Shown in pieces: positions 44,926-55,000 of a DNA stretch of 55,000 nt. The number at the start of each line of letters is the position of its first letter. Within the stretch, counting starts at the first letter, position 1. The position numbers were made by a program, and so were the translations under genes. This DNA comes from Paenibacillus bovis (GTDB taxonomy: Bacteria; Bacillota; Bacilli; Paenibacillales; Paenibacillaceae). The notes below the pieces were generated by a model. That model made no database searches and was not told the origin of the DNA. It saw nothing but the letters and a program-made list of their open reading frames with translations. Location of the stretch: the NCBI RefSeq assembly GCF_001421015.2, contig NZ_CP013023.1, forward strand, positions 677,501 through 732,500, written 5' to 3'.

Positions 44926-45837
44926 ATGACGAAGGTTAAATCACCGGTATGGACAGCCGTCATGGTCTTATTCATAGTCATCATTATGCTGCTCGGAGCC
45001 TTTTGGGTGATCCGGGCAGTTCAGCATTCTGGGGATCAAACGGATGTGGCAGTGGTAGGCAATGAATCTATTAGTGAACAGGCATGGATTAGCGAGTTGA
45101 AAAAAAGATATGGTCAGGAGACCCTGACACAGATGATAAACCGGCGGGTTGTTCAATTGGAAGCCGACGCGCGTCATATTACGGTCAGTGATACAGAGAT
45201 CCGGGATGATCTGGCAGAGCGAATGAGCGGATACGCCTCACCGCAGGCCTTTTACAAGGAAATGCAGACCCAGTTCGGTCTGACTCCCGAAGATCTGCAG
45301 CAGGAATCCAAATATCAGATCCAGCTGGAAAAGATAGCGACTGAAAGCATCGAAGTGAGTGATGCGCAGATAGAGGATTATCTGCAGCAGCACGCACAGG
45401 AGACTGCGCAACACCAGTATGATCTGGCATGGATCGAGACCGATACCGAGCAGGCTGCCGAAGAAGCGGTGCAGCGTATCGAGAATGGTGAAGATTTTGC
45501 GGCAGTAGCGGAGAAGCTGTCGATCGACTCCTTTTCTTCCGGCAAAGGCGGGGAGCTCGGCTGGATCGATGAGGATGATCCTTTTCAGCCGCCTGAAGTG
45601 ATCAAGGTTCTCTCACAGATGCAGGCAGGAGAAGTGATGGGTCCGCTGGCACTCAGCACCGGTCACTATGCTGTCGTACAGGTCAAAGATATTCGTACAC
45701 CGTCTTCCTCCAGTCTGCAGCTCAGCCGGGAGACCGCAAAACGCAAAGCGGCACTTGCCCAGGCAGAGCCCCTGACAGAACTTGAGCAGAAGCTGCGCAG
45801 TAAGTACAATGCCCGTATTTTATCGTCTGCACCGTAG
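44926..45837 (+). CDS. Membrane-anchored PpiC-type peptidyl-prolyl isomerase (YacD-like)
   Basis: A PrsA/SurA-type foldase in the slot of B. subtilis yacD. One N-terminal hydrophobic segment (about residues 8-29) lacks a lipobox Cys, so it is a signal anchor rather than a lipoprotein, unlike the paralogue at 27266. A parvulin domain follows at about 165-255 (ENGEDFAAVAEKLSIDSFSS, GGELGWI, then STGHYAVVQVKD). The length is 303 residues. It starts 15 nt after hslO. Confidence 0.88.
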   Translation: MTKVKSPVWTAVMVLFIVIIMLLGAFWVIRAVQHSGDQTDVAVVGNESISEQAWISELKKRYGQETLTQMINRRVVQLEADARHITVSDTEIRDDLAERMSGYASPQAFYKEMQTQFGLTPEDLQQESKYQIQLEKIATESIEVSDAQIEDYLQQHAQETAQHQYDLAWIETDTEQAAEEAVQRIENGEDFAAVAEKLSIDSFSSGKGGELGWIDEDDPFQPPEVIKVLSQMQAGEVMGPLALSTGHYAVVQVKDIRTPSSSSLQLSRETAKRKAALAQAEPLTELEQKLRSKYNARILSSAP

Positions 45838-45855
45838 GATTCTGGGCCGGGAACA

Positions 45856-45884
45856 TTGACATTATCCGACGGGATTGATAATAT
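45856..45884 (+). promoter_or_regulatory. cysK promoter
   Basis: -35 TTGACA (45856-45861), 17-base spacer, -10 TAATAT (45879-45884), about 110 nt before cysK. Confidence 0.75.
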
Positions 45885-45894
45885 TAAAGCATAC

Positions 45895-45921
45895 TAATAC
45901 CAACTATTTTACTCGGAATAA
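45895..45921 (+). promoter_or_regulatory. Possible CymR-type operator
   Basis: TAATACCAAC ... TCGGAATAA just after the predicted cysK start site resembles the TAA...GGAAT pattern bound by the cysteine repressor CymR in Bacillus. The internal spacing does not match my memory of the consensus exactly, so confidence is low. Confidence 0.3.
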
Positions 45922-45993
45922 CGTAGTTTGAAAACATAGATAGGCAGTGAACTTACCACAGCTACGTTCCATTATCTGAAGGAGGGCAACAGC

Positions 45994-46932
45994 ATGGCAA
46001 AAGTCGTAAATAACGTGACCGAATTGATCGGAGGTACTCCGCTCGTTCGTCTGAATCGTCTAGTACCGGAAGATAGCGCAGAGATCTACCTGAAGCTGGA
46101 ATATCAGAATCCGGGTTCCAGCGTCAAGGACCGTATCGCATTGAGTATCGTGGAAGAAGCGGAAAAGCAGGGCGTACTCAAGCCTGGCGGTACGATTGTT
46201 GAAGCGACAAGCGGTAACACCGGTATCGGTCTGGCGATGGTCGCAGCAGCCAAAGGCTACAAATGCGTAATCGTAATGCCAGAGACGATGAGTCTGGAAC
46301 GCCGCAATCTGCTGCGTGCTTACGGTGCCGAGCTGGTGCTGACTCCAGGATCGGAAGGCATGAACGGAGCAGTCAAAAAAGCCGAGAATATCCTGAGCGA
46401 GAATCCGGATTATTTTATCGCCGATCAGTTCCGCAATAAGGCTAACCTCAAAGTACACCGTGAAACAACCGGTCCCGAGATCGCCGAAGCGATTGACTCG
46501 ATTGGTGGAACACTGGATGCCTTTATAGCAGGTATCGGTACAGGCGGTACGATTACCGGAGCAGGCGAAGTGCTGAAAAGCCGCTTCCCGGATATCAAAA
46601 TTTATGCGGTAGAACCGGCGGCTTCTCCTATTCTGGCTGGCGGACAACCGGGTCCTCACAAAATTCAGGGGATCGGTGCGAACTTTGTACCGGAAATTCT
46701 GAATCAGGATATCTACGATGAGATTATTCATGTAGAGAATGATGAAGCTTTTGAAACGGCTCGTCGTGTAGCCAAGGAAGAAGGCGTGCTGTCCGGCATT
46801 TCTTCCGGTGCTGCTGTGCATGCTGCGCTCAAGGTTGCCAAGCAGCTGGGCAAAGGCAAACGCATCGTGGTTATTATTCCAAGTAACGGTGAACGTTACC
46901 TGAGCACACCACTGTACAATTTCGAAGCTTGA
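45994..46932 (+). CDS. cysK: Cysteine synthase A (O-acetylserine sulfhydrylase)
   Basis: CysK makes cysteine from O-acetylserine and sulfide with PLP. The cofactor Lys45 is in SSVKDR, the phosphate/substrate loop TSGNTG is at 72-77, and the glycine-rich [11 protein letters not shown] near 177-187 is complete. The length is 312 residues. ATG 45994 follows AAGGAGGGCAACAGC. In B. subtilis CysK also moonlights as a CymR co-repressor, and the order hslO-yacD-cysK-pabB matches. Confidence 0.97.
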   Translation: MAKVVNNVTELIGGTPLVRLNRLVPEDSAEIYLKLEYQNPGSSVKDRIALSIVEEAEKQGVLKPGGTIVEATSGNTGIGLAMVAAAKGYKCVIVMPETMSLERRNLLRAYGAELVLTPGSEGMNGAVKKAENILSENPDYFIADQFRNKANLKVHRETTGPEIAEAIDSIGGTLDAFIAGIGTGGTITGAGEVLKSRFPDIKIYAVEPAASPILAGGQPGPHKIQGIGANFVPEILNQDIYDEIIHVENDEAFETARRVAKEEGVLSGISSGAAVHAALKVAKQLGKGKRIVVIIPSNGERYLSTPLYNFEA

Positions 46933-46972
46933 TGTATGCCAAGCAGCCGTTATTGATTAACAGCTGCTCCTG

Positions 46973-47020
46973 CGCCTCTGATTTTTTCTGTCTACGGATA
47001 GAAGTCAGGGGCGTTTTGCT
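46973..47020 (+). terminator. cysK terminator
   Basis: CGCCTCTGA / TCAGGGGCG (one G-U) with inner TTCT / AGAA pairing, then TTTTGCTT. Confidence 0.75.
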
Positions 47021-47157
47021 TATTTGCTGCAACCTCCAGCTGCTCGGCAGAGATATAGTGTAAACATATAGAGCGTATTTCGCAGCAGTGCTTCTCAATT
47101 GCCAACCGCTTTAGTATACTAACGACAAACTATAGTGATCAGGTTGGAGGAAGCAGA

Positions 47158-48807
47158 TTGACCAGAGTATGTATATCCTTACAGGATTGGCAGCAATGGC
47201 TGAAGCAGGGATTCAATCAGCTGCCTTATATGATAGAAGTATCGCTAAAAGGCCAGTTGCTGCCGGATAGCTGGGAGTCGGTATGGAACGAGCAGTATCC
47301 TCATTCTTTTGTATTGGAAAATGGTAAAAACGGACGGTATACCTATCTAGGACTGCGACCGATGTCTCTACTGAGCGGTCAAGGTAACGAGGCAGTTATT
47401 CACGAATATGCACCAATCAACGCTACGGGACAGGTACCACAGTTGATGCCTGTTTCCAAAATGACTGGCAGACCACTGGAAATGCTGCGCGAATGGATGT
47501 CAGCTCACCATGCACCGCGTGTAGAGGAACTTCCACCTTTTACGGGAGGTTGTGTAGGATTCCTCGGTTACGATGTCGCTCGTTCTTTGGAAAAGCTGCC
47601 TCAACAGCTCCAAAACGATCTGGATCTGCCGGATTACGTCTGGATGAAGTTTGACCACATCTGGGTGATCGATCATCAGGAGGGCAAGCTCTACTGCTGT
47701 GTGCATACAGCATCGGCAGCAGAATGGTCTGCATCATTGGAGTATACAGATCAGAATGCTATGGCATCTTTATCATACCCTATCAAGCAAGCCTACGATC
47801 AGGCAGCACATCAGGCAGAACGAATGCTGGAACAGTGGAACAGCTGGTATAAAGCAGCTGGAGAAGAAACTCACTCTCTGCACCATCGTCAGCAATTTCT
47901 GCTCAATCATCCACTGTCTTCGACCGATTCGAGGGAAGATCATCACCACTTCACCACCGGTTTCCGGCAGGAACAGTTTGAAAAGGCTGTGCTCGCTGTA
48001 CAGGAATATATTCGTCAGGGTGATGTATTCCAGGTGAACCTGTCTCTGCGCAGCGAGCGCAAGATATCGACAGCACCGGAATCTATTTATGAATGGCTGA
48101 GAGTGACCAATCCGTCACCGTATATGGGGCTGCTGCGTCTGCCTGGTTTCCAGCTGGTATCTGCTTCACCGGAGCTGCTCGTCTCCGTGATAGGCGATTC
48201 CGTTTCAGCCCGGCCGATTGCAGGTACACGCCGCCGCGGAATGACAGAGCAGGAAGATCAGGCGATGGAAGCCGAACTTACGGGTAATGACAAAGAGCGA
48301 GCCGAACATATTATGCTGGTGGATCTGCAGCGTAATGATCTGGGACGTATCGCCCGCTATGGAACGGTACGTGTACCGGAGCTGATGACGATCGAGCGTT
48401 ATTCGCATGTGATGCATCTGGTCTCCGGTGTCGAAGCGGAACTTGCGGCAGACCGTGATGTATATGACGTGATTGCAGCTGTTTTTCCGGGCGGAACGAT
48501 TACCGGTGCTCCGAAGATTCGCACGATGGAGATTATAGAAGAGCTGGAGCAGACACGCCGGGGAGCGTATACCGGTTCGATGGGCTGGATTGACTATAAC
48601 GGCAATATGGAATTAAATATTATTATCCGAACGTTAACCGTCAAAGAAGATATGGCATATATGCAGGCTGGAGCCGGTGTCGTGATCGATTCCAATCCTT
48701 ACCGCGAATACAGAGAGTGTTTTAACAAATCCAGAGCGTTGGCAAGAGCTGTACTGCTGAGTGAACAGTACGATGCGGCTCTGCAGAAAAGGGAGGATTA
48801 CTCATGA
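47158..48807 (+). CDS. pabB: Aminodeoxychorismate synthase component I
   Basis: PabB converts chorismate and ammonia to 4-amino-4-deoxychorismate for folate. The N-terminal half has the component-I fold ([15 protein letters not shown] near 129-143). The C-terminal chorismate-binding domain shows [26 protein letters not shown], the metal Glu in [14 protein letters not shown], and [20 protein letters not shown]. At 549 residues it is longer than the usual 470 or so; the extra residues lie in a low-conservation linker around 235-270. TTG 47158 follows TTGGAGG by seven bases. It overlaps pabA by 4 nt (ATGA). TrpE is an alternative, but position and partner genes favour PabB. Confidence 0.94.
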   Translation: MTRVCISLQDWQQWLKQGFNQLPYMIEVSLKGQLLPDSWESVWNEQYPHSFVLENGKNGRYTYLGLRPMSLLSGQGNEAVIHEYAPINATGQVPQLMPVSKMTGRPLEMLREWMSAHHAPRVEELPPFTGGCVGFLGYDVARSLEKLPQQLQNDLDLPDYVWMKFDHIWVIDHQEGKLYCCVHTASAAEWSASLEYTDQNAMASLSYPIKQAYDQAAHQAERMLEQWNSWYKAAGEETHSLHHRQQFLLNHPLSSTDSREDHHHFTTGFRQEQFEKAVLAVQEYIRQGDVFQVNLSLRSERKISTAPESIYEWLRVTNPSPYMGLLRLPGFQLVSASPELLVSVIGDSVSARPIAGTRRRGMTEQEDQAMEAELTGNDKERAEHIMLVDLQRNDLGRIARYGTVRVPELMTIERYSHVMHLVSGVEAELAADRDVYDVIAAVFPGGTITGAPKIRTMEIIEELEQTRRGAYTGSMGWIDYNGNMELNIIIRTLTVKEDMAYMQAGAGVVIDSNPYREYRECFNKSRALARAVLLSEQYDAALQKREDYS

Positions 48808-49388
48808 TTCTTGTAATTGATAACTACGATTCGTTTACGTATAACCTGGTACAGTACCTGGGAGAACTTGGAGAAGAGGTTGTTGTACGTCGCAATGACG
48901 AGATTGATATGGACGGTATTCGTGAACTCGCACCGGATCATATTCTGTTGTCGCCGGGGCCGTGTACACCGACAGAAGCCGGCATTACGATTGATGTGAT
49001 TCAGCAGTTCAAAGGCGAGATCCCGATTTTTGGTGTATGTCTGGGCCATCAGGCGATCGGTCAGGCATTTGGTGGCAATGTTATCCGTGCAGAGCGTCTG
49101 ATGCATGGCAAGACTTCTCCGATTTTGCATCAGAGCAGTTCGGTATTTGAGAGTCTGCCATCTCCATTTACAGCGACCCGTTATCATTCATTGATTGTAG
49201 AGCGCAGCAGCTTGCCGGATTGCCTGGAGATTACAGCAGAGACCGAAGAAGGCGAGATCATGGGACTTCGTCACAAAGAATATGCGATCGAGGGTGTACA
49301 GTTTCATCCGGAATCTATCGTAACGGACCATGGGCATACGATTCTGCGTAATTTCCTGAGCCGCAAAGTAGACAAAGCGATCGTATGA
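48804..49388 (+). CDS. pabA: Aminodeoxychorismate/anthranilate synthase component II (glutamine amidotransferase)
   Basis: This subunit provides ammonia from glutamine to PabB, and in Bacillus also to TrpE. It is a class I amidotransferase with nucleophile Cys79 in [10 protein letters not shown] and the His166/Glu168 pair in QFHPES. The oxyanion region LSPGPCTP is at 49-56. The length is 194 residues. It overlaps both neighbours by 4 nt, implying tight translational coupling. Confidence 0.95.
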   Translation: MILVIDNYDSFTYNLVQYLGELGEEVVVRRNDEIDMDGIRELAPDHILLSPGPCTPTEAGITIDVIQQFKGEIPIFGVCLGHQAIGQAFGGNVIRAERLMHGKTSPILHQSSSVFESLPSPFTATRYHSLIVERSSLPDCLEITAETEEGEIMGLRHKEYAIEGVQFHPESIVTDHGHTILRNFLSRKVDKAIV

Positions 49389-50338
49389 TGCAGTACGTCA
49401 GTATAAATGGTGTGATTACACCTATAGATCAGGCCGTGGTCTCCGTCATGGATCACGGCTTCTTGTATGGAATGGGACTGTTTGAGACTTTCCGTACGTA
49501 CAATGGACAGCCTTTTTTATTGGATCGTCATCTGGAGCGACTGCAAGCTGGCTGTGAATCTCTTTCTATTCGCTGGCAGGCGGATGAGAAGCAGATCCGC
49601 CTGCATATTCATTCCTTGATGCAGGCCACTGATCTGGAGGAAGCCTATATCCGCTACACGCTGACTGCCGGGATAGATATACTGGGTTTGCCTTCCGGTG
49701 CCTATGAGCAGCCTACTGTTGTCATTTACGCCAAGGCACTGCCGGATAGCCCTCGCCGACTTCAGCTGGATTCTCCGGATTCATCGAACCCTTCTTCGGC
49801 AGCGGAGCTGGAGAGTCTGCAGCAGCACTTGTCTGTCCGAAGCAAATCCCTGCGCAAATTGCATACGCTGCGCAATACACCGGAGGGCGATACTCGTCTG
49901 AAGTCACTGCACTACATGAACAGTATACTGGGCAAGCAGGAGCTGCTTCAGTATGGGGATCAACCGGCTGCTGGTGTAGAAGGGCTTATGTTCACCTCCA
50001 GAGGAGAGATCGCCGAGGGAATCGTCAGCAATGTATTTTTTGTAAAAGATCATCGTCTTCATACGCCTTCGCTGGGTACCGGTATCCTACCTGGTATTAC
50101 CCGCGCGCATATTATCGAGCTGGCCGGGCATATCGATATCCCTGTGGAAGAAGGACTCTACAGCTGGGAGGACCTGCTCGCCGCAGACGAAATATTTCTT
50201 ACAAATTCTATCCAGGAAATTGTGCCGGTAACCCGCCTGTTGGCGGATGATCGCATGTACTCTGTACAGCAGCAAGCGGTTGGTATGATAACTGCCCGTT
50301 TATATGCAGCTTATGAAAAGGAGGCTTATCGTTTGTGA
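49385..50338 (+). CDS. pabC: Aminodeoxychorismate lyase
   Basis: PabC is a fold-type IV PLP enzyme that releases pyruvate from aminodeoxychorismate to give p-aminobenzoate. It shows the fold-IV signature [21 protein letters not shown] (about 22-42), RLKSLHYMN with the cofactor Lys near 176, and [15 protein letters not shown] and [10 protein letters not shown] towards the C-terminus. At 317 residues it is slightly longer than usual, with a Ser/Pro/Asp-rich loop near 125-140. It overlaps pabA and folP. Confidence 0.94.
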   Translation: MMQYVSINGVITPIDQAVVSVMDHGFLYGMGLFETFRTYNGQPFLLDRHLERLQAGCESLSIRWQADEKQIRLHIHSLMQATDLEEAYIRYTLTAGIDILGLPSGAYEQPTVVIYAKALPDSPRRLQLDSPDSSNPSSAAELESLQQHLSVRSKSLRKLHTLRNTPEGDTRLKSLHYMNSILGKQELLQYGDQPAAGVEGLMFTSRGEIAEGIVSNVFFVKDHRLHTPSLGTGILPGITRAHIIELAGHIDIPVEEGLYSWEDLLAADEIFLTNSIQEIVPVTRLLADDRMYSVQQQAVGMITARLYAAYEKEAYRL

Positions 50339-51201
50339 GACAGCCTGTACACTATACACGACATTACACATGTGGTCCGGCAACACTGGAGCTGGGCCGC
50401 TCTACTTTGATTATGGGCATTTTGAATATTACGCCGGATTCCTTTTCGGATGGTGGCAGCTATACATCGATAGAACATGCCTTGCAGCAAGCGCAGCGTA
50501 TGATTGATGAAGGAGCCGATATTATCGATATCGGTGGAGAATCTACACGTCCCGGTCACGATCCGGTATCCGAGCAGGAGGAACTTGGCAGAGTGCTTCC
50601 GGTTATCGAAGCGCTCCGTTATCATCTGCCGCATATTCCACTTTCTATTGATACGTACAAAGCAGAAGTAGCCAGACAATCACTGGCAGCCGGTGCCCAT
50701 ATAATCAATGATGTCTGGGGAGGCATGGCGGATGAGCGGATGTTCGCTGTAGCCGCCGAAGCCAATTGCCCTTATATTCTGATGCACAACCGTCATGATA
50801 TGAATTACACCGAGCTGGTAGCGGATGTGAGAAATGATCTGCAGCAGCGCATTACACTTGCTCTGCAAGCCGGCATTCAGCCCGATAATCTTATTCTGGA
50901 CCCTGGCATTGGCTTTGCCAAACATGCGGATCATAATCTGGAGCTAATGAGCAGACTGGATGAGCTGGCAGAACTCGGCTATCCTATCCTGCTTGGTACC
51001 TCACGCAAACGATTTATACGCACAGTGCTGGATCTGCCTGCCGATGATGTGGTCGAAGGTATAACCGCGACGACAGCATTCGGGATTGCCCAGGGCTGCC
51101 AGATTATCCGTGTACACGATGTGAAGCCCAACAAACGAATGGCAACCATGTGCGATGCGATGATGCAGGCTGCCGGATCGCCGGGAAAATACAGCAACTG
51201 A
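50335..51201 (+). CDS. folP: Dihydropteroate synthase
   Basis: FolP joins p-aminobenzoate to the pterin pyrophosphate and is the sulfonamide target. The TIM barrel shows MGILNITPDSFSDGG (about 26-40), DIGGESTRPG near 63-72, and the C-terminal GTSRKRFI near 220-227. The 288-residue length is normal. GTG 50335 follows AAAGGAGG by about 11 bases and overlaps pabC by 4 nt. Confidence 0.96.
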   Translation: MRQPVHYTRHYTCGPATLELGRSTLIMGILNITPDSFSDGGSYTSIEHALQQAQRMIDEGADIIDIGGESTRPGHDPVSEQEELGRVLPVIEALRYHLPHIPLSIDTYKAEVARQSLAAGAHIINDVWGGMADERMFAVAAEANCPYILMHNRHDMNYTELVADVRNDLQQRITLALQAGIQPDNLILDPGIGFAKHADHNLELMSRLDELAELGYPILLGTSRKRFIRTVLDLPADDVVEGITATTAFGIAQGCQIIRVHDVKPNKRMATMCDAMMQAAGSPGKYSN

Positions 51202-51219
51202 CATGAGGAGGAATAGACA

Positions 51220-51582
51220 GTGGACAAGATGATTATCAACCGAATGGAGTATTACGGTTATCACGGTGTATTTGAAGAGGAACGCAAACTGGGTCAGCGT
51301 TTTTATGTAGATTTGGAATTGGAGCTGGATCTGTCCGAAGCAGGTCAAACCGATGATCTGGAGAAAACTATCAATTATGCCGAGATTCATGAACAGGTCA
51401 AAGCTGTTGTCGAGAAAAAATCATTCAAATTGATTGAAGCTCTTGCTGAATGTATTGCGTCGACCCTGCTGGAAGCTTATACTGGGGTACATGTATTGAC
51501 CGTTAGAGTGACCAAGCCGCATCCGCCTTTTGATATTCATTTCCAGGGCGTGACTGTTGAATTGCGGCGTACACGAAAGTGA
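51220..51582 (+). CDS. folB: Dihydroneopterin aldolase
   Basis: FolB cleaves dihydroneopterin to the hydroxymethyl pterin used by FolK. The family patterns INRMEYYGYHGVFEEERKLG, TINYAEIHEQVK and ALAECIASTLLEAY are all present. The length is 120 residues. GTG 51220 follows GAGGAGG by nine bases. Confidence 0.95.
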   Translation: MDKMIINRMEYYGYHGVFEEERKLGQRFYVDLELELDLSEAGQTDDLEKTINYAEIHEQVKAVVEKKSFKLIEALAECIASTLLEAYTGVHVLTVRVTKPHPPFDIHFQGVTVELRRTRK

Positions 51583-51591
51583 GTGCAGGTT

Positions 51592-52134
51592 ATGAATTCA
51601 TCCGTTCCCTCTGACTATTCAGAGGCTTATATTGCTTTAGGCGCTAATCTGGGCAATCGTGAGCAGACATTGGTCGAGGCGATACAAATGCTGGAGGAAT
51701 ATGCCGATATTTCCGTGATCCGCTGTTCGGGTTTTTATGAGACAGCACCGGTTGGTTATGTGGATCAGCCTTCTTTTCTGAATATGGCAGTTAAGGTGTA
51801 TACAACACAGAGTCCACATGAACTGCTGTCCACTTTGCTCCATATTGAGAACCAACTTGGACGCGTAAGGGATATACGCTGGGGGCCGCGTACTGTAGAT
51901 CTCGATTTGCTCTGGATGGATGATCTTTATCTGAACTCCGAGACGCTGGAATTGCCGCATCCGCGTATGCATGAGCGGGCCTTTGTACTGGTGCCGCTGC
52001 AGGAGATTGTAACTGCTGATACGCCTGCATTATTCTCTCTTGTCGAAAATGCACTCCAGCAGGTTGCCGATCAGCAGCAGGATGTTCGTTATGCGGGTGC
52101 GTGTCCTTTGTCGTTTCCTTCAAAATTGAAATAA
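51592..52134 (+). CDS. folK: 2-amino-4-hydroxy-6-hydroxymethyldihydropteridine pyrophosphokinase
   Basis: FolK pyrophosphorylates hydroxymethyl dihydropterin, giving the FolP substrate. Motifs AYIALGANLGNREQTL (near 11-26), GYVDQPSFLNMAV (near 49) and the metal-binding RWGPRTVDLDLLWMDD (near 89-104) are intact, followed by LPHPRMHERAFVLVPL. The start is uncertain: ATG 51592 (180 residues) is chosen because AAGTGAG lies about eight bases upstream; GTG 51583 directly after the folB stop is the alternative. The small XRE-type gene yazB that follows in B. subtilis is absent. Confidence 0.94.
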   Translation: MNSSVPSDYSEAYIALGANLGNREQTLVEAIQMLEEYADISVIRCSGFYETAPVGYVDQPSFLNMAVKVYTTQSPHELLSTLLHIENQLGRVRDIRWGPRTVDLDLLWMDDLYLNSETLELPHPRMHERAFVLVPLQEIVTADTPALFSLVENALQQVADQQQDVRYAGACPLSFPSKLK

Positions 52135-52136
52135 AT

Positions 52137-52158
52137 AGCGGCCTTTGGCCGCTTGTCG
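52137..52158 (+). terminator. Hairpin after folK
   Basis: AGCGGCC / GGCCGCT with loop TTT, right after the folK stop. The following TTGTCG is a poor T run, so termination may be partial. Confidence 0.5.
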
Positions 52159-52285
52159 TATACAGTCTGCCTCTATATCAGCCATGACCGGAGAACATTC
52201 TCCGCAGCATGGTACAACTAATGTATAAACTGTGTTTGCTTATCCGAATGATAAGAGCAGCAGTAACAAAGGAGTCAATCCTCAG

Positions 52286-53332
52286 ATGTTCAAAATTGGT
52301 GATATTGAAATGAAAAATCGGGTCGTCCTTGCCCCGATGGCCGGTGTATGCAATCCGGCATTCCGTCTGATTGCCAAAGAATTTGGTACCGGTCTGGTAT
52401 GCGCAGAGATGGTCAGCGACAAAGCAATTCTGGCCGGTAACAAACGTACTCATAAAATGCTGTTTGTCGACGAGCGCGAGAAACCAATCAGCCTGCAGAT
52501 TTTCGGCGGTGACCGTTCCTCCCTGGTAGAAGCAGCCAAAGTAGTGGATCAGGATACCAATGCGGATATTATCGATATCAACATGGGCTGCCCTGCTCCC
52601 AAAATCAACAAAATCGATGCCGGTGCCCGCTGGCTACTGGATCCCAACAAAATTAACGAAATGGTTGCCGCAGTCGTAGCCAATGTCAACAAACCGGTAA
52701 CCGTTAAAATGCGTATCGGCTGGGATCATGATCATATCTATGTGATCGAGAACGCCAAGGCAGTAGAAGCAGCCGGTGGCAAAGCCATCAGTGTGCATGG
52801 ACGTACCCGCGAGCAGCTCTACACCGGTCAGGCTGACTGGTCTTATATCAAACAGGCCAAAGAAGCGGTATCTATTCCCGTGATCGGTAATGGGGATGTC
52901 GTTACGCCCGAGGATGCGAGACGGATGCTGGATACAACAGGCTGCGACGGCGTAATGATCGGCCGCGGAGCGCTCGGTAATCCTTGGATGTTGTATCGCA
53001 CAGTAGAATATCTCAAAACCGGTGAACTGCTGCCCGATCCATCCGCCGAGGAGAAAATCCGTATTGCCATTTTGCATATGGATCGTTTGATTGACCTCAA
53101 AGGCGAAGTAGTAGCTGTTCGGGAAATGCGCAAGCACCTGTCCTGGTACCTCAAAGGTCTAAAAGGATCTGCCAAAATCAAAGATTCCATTATGGAAGAA
53201 ACCCAACGCGACGAAATGGTACGAATCCTTCAGGATTTCCTGGAGAATCAGCCCCATCATGTCGCTTCGGCAGCGGATCATGAAGCAGCGCCGTTTGTAC
53301 AGGTACAATGTGCTGCACCCGCAACCGTCTGA
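52286..53332 (+). CDS. dusB: tRNA-dihydrouridine synthase
   Basis: DusB reduces specific uridines in tRNA to dihydrouridine using FMN and NADPH. The FMN-barrel start VVLAPMAGVCNPAFR is near 13-27, the catalytic Cys102 is in NMGCPAP, and SVHGRTREQLYTG and IGNGDVVTPEDA follow. ATG 52286 follows AAAGGAGT by about ten bases and gives 348 residues; the frame from 52232 adds unsupported N-terminal residues. It lies between the folate genes and greA-lysS. Confidence 0.94.
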   Translation: MFKIGDIEMKNRVVLAPMAGVCNPAFRLIAKEFGTGLVCAEMVSDKAILAGNKRTHKMLFVDEREKPISLQIFGGDRSSLVEAAKVVDQDTNADIIDINMGCPAPKINKIDAGARWLLDPNKINEMVAAVVANVNKPVTVKMRIGWDHDHIYVIENAKAVEAAGGKAISVHGRTREQLYTGQADWSYIKQAKEAVSIPVIGNGDVVTPEDARRMLDTTGCDGVMIGRGALGNPWMLYRTVEYLKTGELLPDPSAEEKIRIAILHMDRLIDLKGEVVAVREMRKHLSWYLKGLKGSAKIKDSIMEETQRDEMVRILQDFLENQPHHVASAADHEAAPFVQVQCAAPATV

Positions 53333-53563
53333 GCCAGCCTTTTGGTTGACATTTCACATTCATTCCCATATACTTTTGCAGTATAAATTTGCCTGAGTCC
53401 ATGATTAGATATCATATATCCTCTGGGGAATTTCCCTGCGTCACTATCGTTTTGATCATCTTGCATGAGTCTTCGCTGTTTCTGAATCACTGGCTATTAT
53501 CATGCTGGGAGACCCCAAAGCGAATTTTCGAAAATTATTCACATGACAGGAGAATTGGTTGAG

Positions 53564-54040
53564 ATGAGCGATAAGGAATTCATTTTAACACAGGACGGTC
53601 TACGCAAGCTGGAAGATGAATTGGAAAACCTCAAGTCCGTCAAAAGACGTGAGGTAGCGGAACGTATCAAAGTTGCCATTGGATACGGTGATATCAGTGA
53701 AAACTCTGAGTACGAAGATGCCAAAAACGAGCAAGCTTTCATCGAAGGACGCGTAATTACACTGGAGAAAATGCTGCGCAATGCACGTATTATCAACAGT
53801 GATGAGATTGATACAGATGCGGTTAGCATTGGTGCAACCGTTATCGTTGAAGATCTGGAGTTTGGTGACACAATGGAGTACACGATCGTAGGTACAGCCG
53901 AATCCGATCCTTCCCAGAACAAGATTTCCAATGAGAGCCCGGTAGGTAAAGCAATCCTGGGCAAACAAAAAGGTACTGTAGTTGATGTTAACGTACCTGC
54001 TGGTGTCATCCAGTACAAAATCTTGGAAATCAAAAGATAA
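53564..54040 (+). CDS. greA: Transcription elongation factor GreA
   Basis: GreA rescues backtracked RNA polymerase by stimulating transcript cleavage. The N-terminal coiled coil (about 1-75) carries [34 protein letters not shown] with the conserved acidic tip, and the [10 protein letters not shown] segment. The C-terminal FKBP-like domain ends in [20 protein letters not shown] 53564 gives 158 residues, the usual length, and follows AGGAGA. In B. subtilis greA is elsewhere; its place before lysS is shared by other Paenibacillaceae as far as I recall. Confidence 0.96.
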   Translation: MSDKEFILTQDGLRKLEDELENLKSVKRREVAERIKVAIGYGDISENSEYEDAKNEQAFIEGRVITLEKMLRNARIINSDEIDTDAVSIGATVIVEDLEFGDTMEYTIVGTAESDPSQNKISNESPVGKAILGKQKGTVVDVNVPAGVIQYKILEIKR

Positions 54041-54114
54041 GATGTACGTACCTGAATAACTGGCAGATGCGCTTTACAGCGAGCTGTAGTTATTATGTAT
54101 ACTTACGGTTTGAC

Positions 54115-54144
54115 CAAAAAGCTTCCCTAGGGGAGCTTTTTTCT
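54115..54144 (+). terminator. greA terminator
   Basis: AAAAAGCT-CCC / GGG-AGCTTTTTT hairpin followed by TCTTG, 75 nt after the greA stop. Confidence 0.85.

Positions 54145-55000
<856 letters not shown>

Noticed and set aside
45838..45993. SAM (S-box) riboswitch or T-box before cysK
   Set aside because: The leader is only about 100 nt with no conserved core of either class; a promoter plus a weak CymR-like site explains it better.

Overview
The window is a stretch of Gram-positive (Firmicutes) chromosome. Gene content and order match the Bacillus subtilis yaaO-to-lysS region, with changes typical of Paenibacillaceae: an HU gene between yabN and yabO, a PrsA-type foldase after mfd, nadABC before coaX, and greA before lysS. 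A Paenibacillus-like organism is the best guess. This rests on gene order and protein character, not on a database search. Almost all genes lie on the + strand; starts preceded by GGAGG-type ribosome sites are frequent, and TTG starts are common.

Layout. 1-972: the 3' part of a 23S rRNA and a complete 5S rRNA, closed by a terminator; no tRNA follows. 1015-2320: a gene-poor stretch with one minus-strand membrane protein of unknown function. 2324-10477: an Orn/Lys/Arg decarboxylase-like gene with a hexanucleotide repeat, then tmk, darA, yaaR, holB, ricT, yabA, trmN6-like and rsmI (nucleotide supply, c-di-AMP sensing, replication and its control, RNA modification). 10741-12651: divergent abrB and an HD phosphohydrolase gene around a control region with three Spo0A-box-like sites. 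12701-18336: tatD, a c-di-AMP (ydaO-type) riboswitch with terminator before a G5/3D cell-wall gene, rnmV, rsmA, veg with two tandem consensus promoters, and ispE. 18506-23553: purR, spoVG with a sigma-H-like promoter, glmU, prs, a small unknown minus-strand gene and pth. 23755-34754: mfd, prsA-like, yabM, yabN, HU, rqcP, divIC, yabR and yabT. 34772-43790: tilS, hpt, ftsH, nadA-nadB-nadC and coaX. 44011-54040: hslO, a membrane-anchored foldase, cysK, the folate cluster pabB-pabA-pabC-folP-folB-folK, dusB and greA. lysS runs off the right edge.

The genes are mostly core housekeeping: folate, NAD, CoA, isoprenoid, cysteine and PRPP/purine supply, tRNA and rRNA maturation, transcription-repair coupling, division and envelope quality control. 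No mobile element, CRISPR array, prophage or defence locus is visible.

The most notable signal is an absence. The sporulation genes that sit inside this block in spore-forming relatives (yabG, an sspF-type SASP gene, fin, spoVT, yabP-yabQ, spoIIE) are all missing from their usual slots, with short clean intergenic regions in their place. The early regulatory layer (abrB with 0A boxes, spoVG with a sigma-H-like promoter) and the kinase gene yabT remain. This suggests a lineage that lost sporulation but kept transition-state control.
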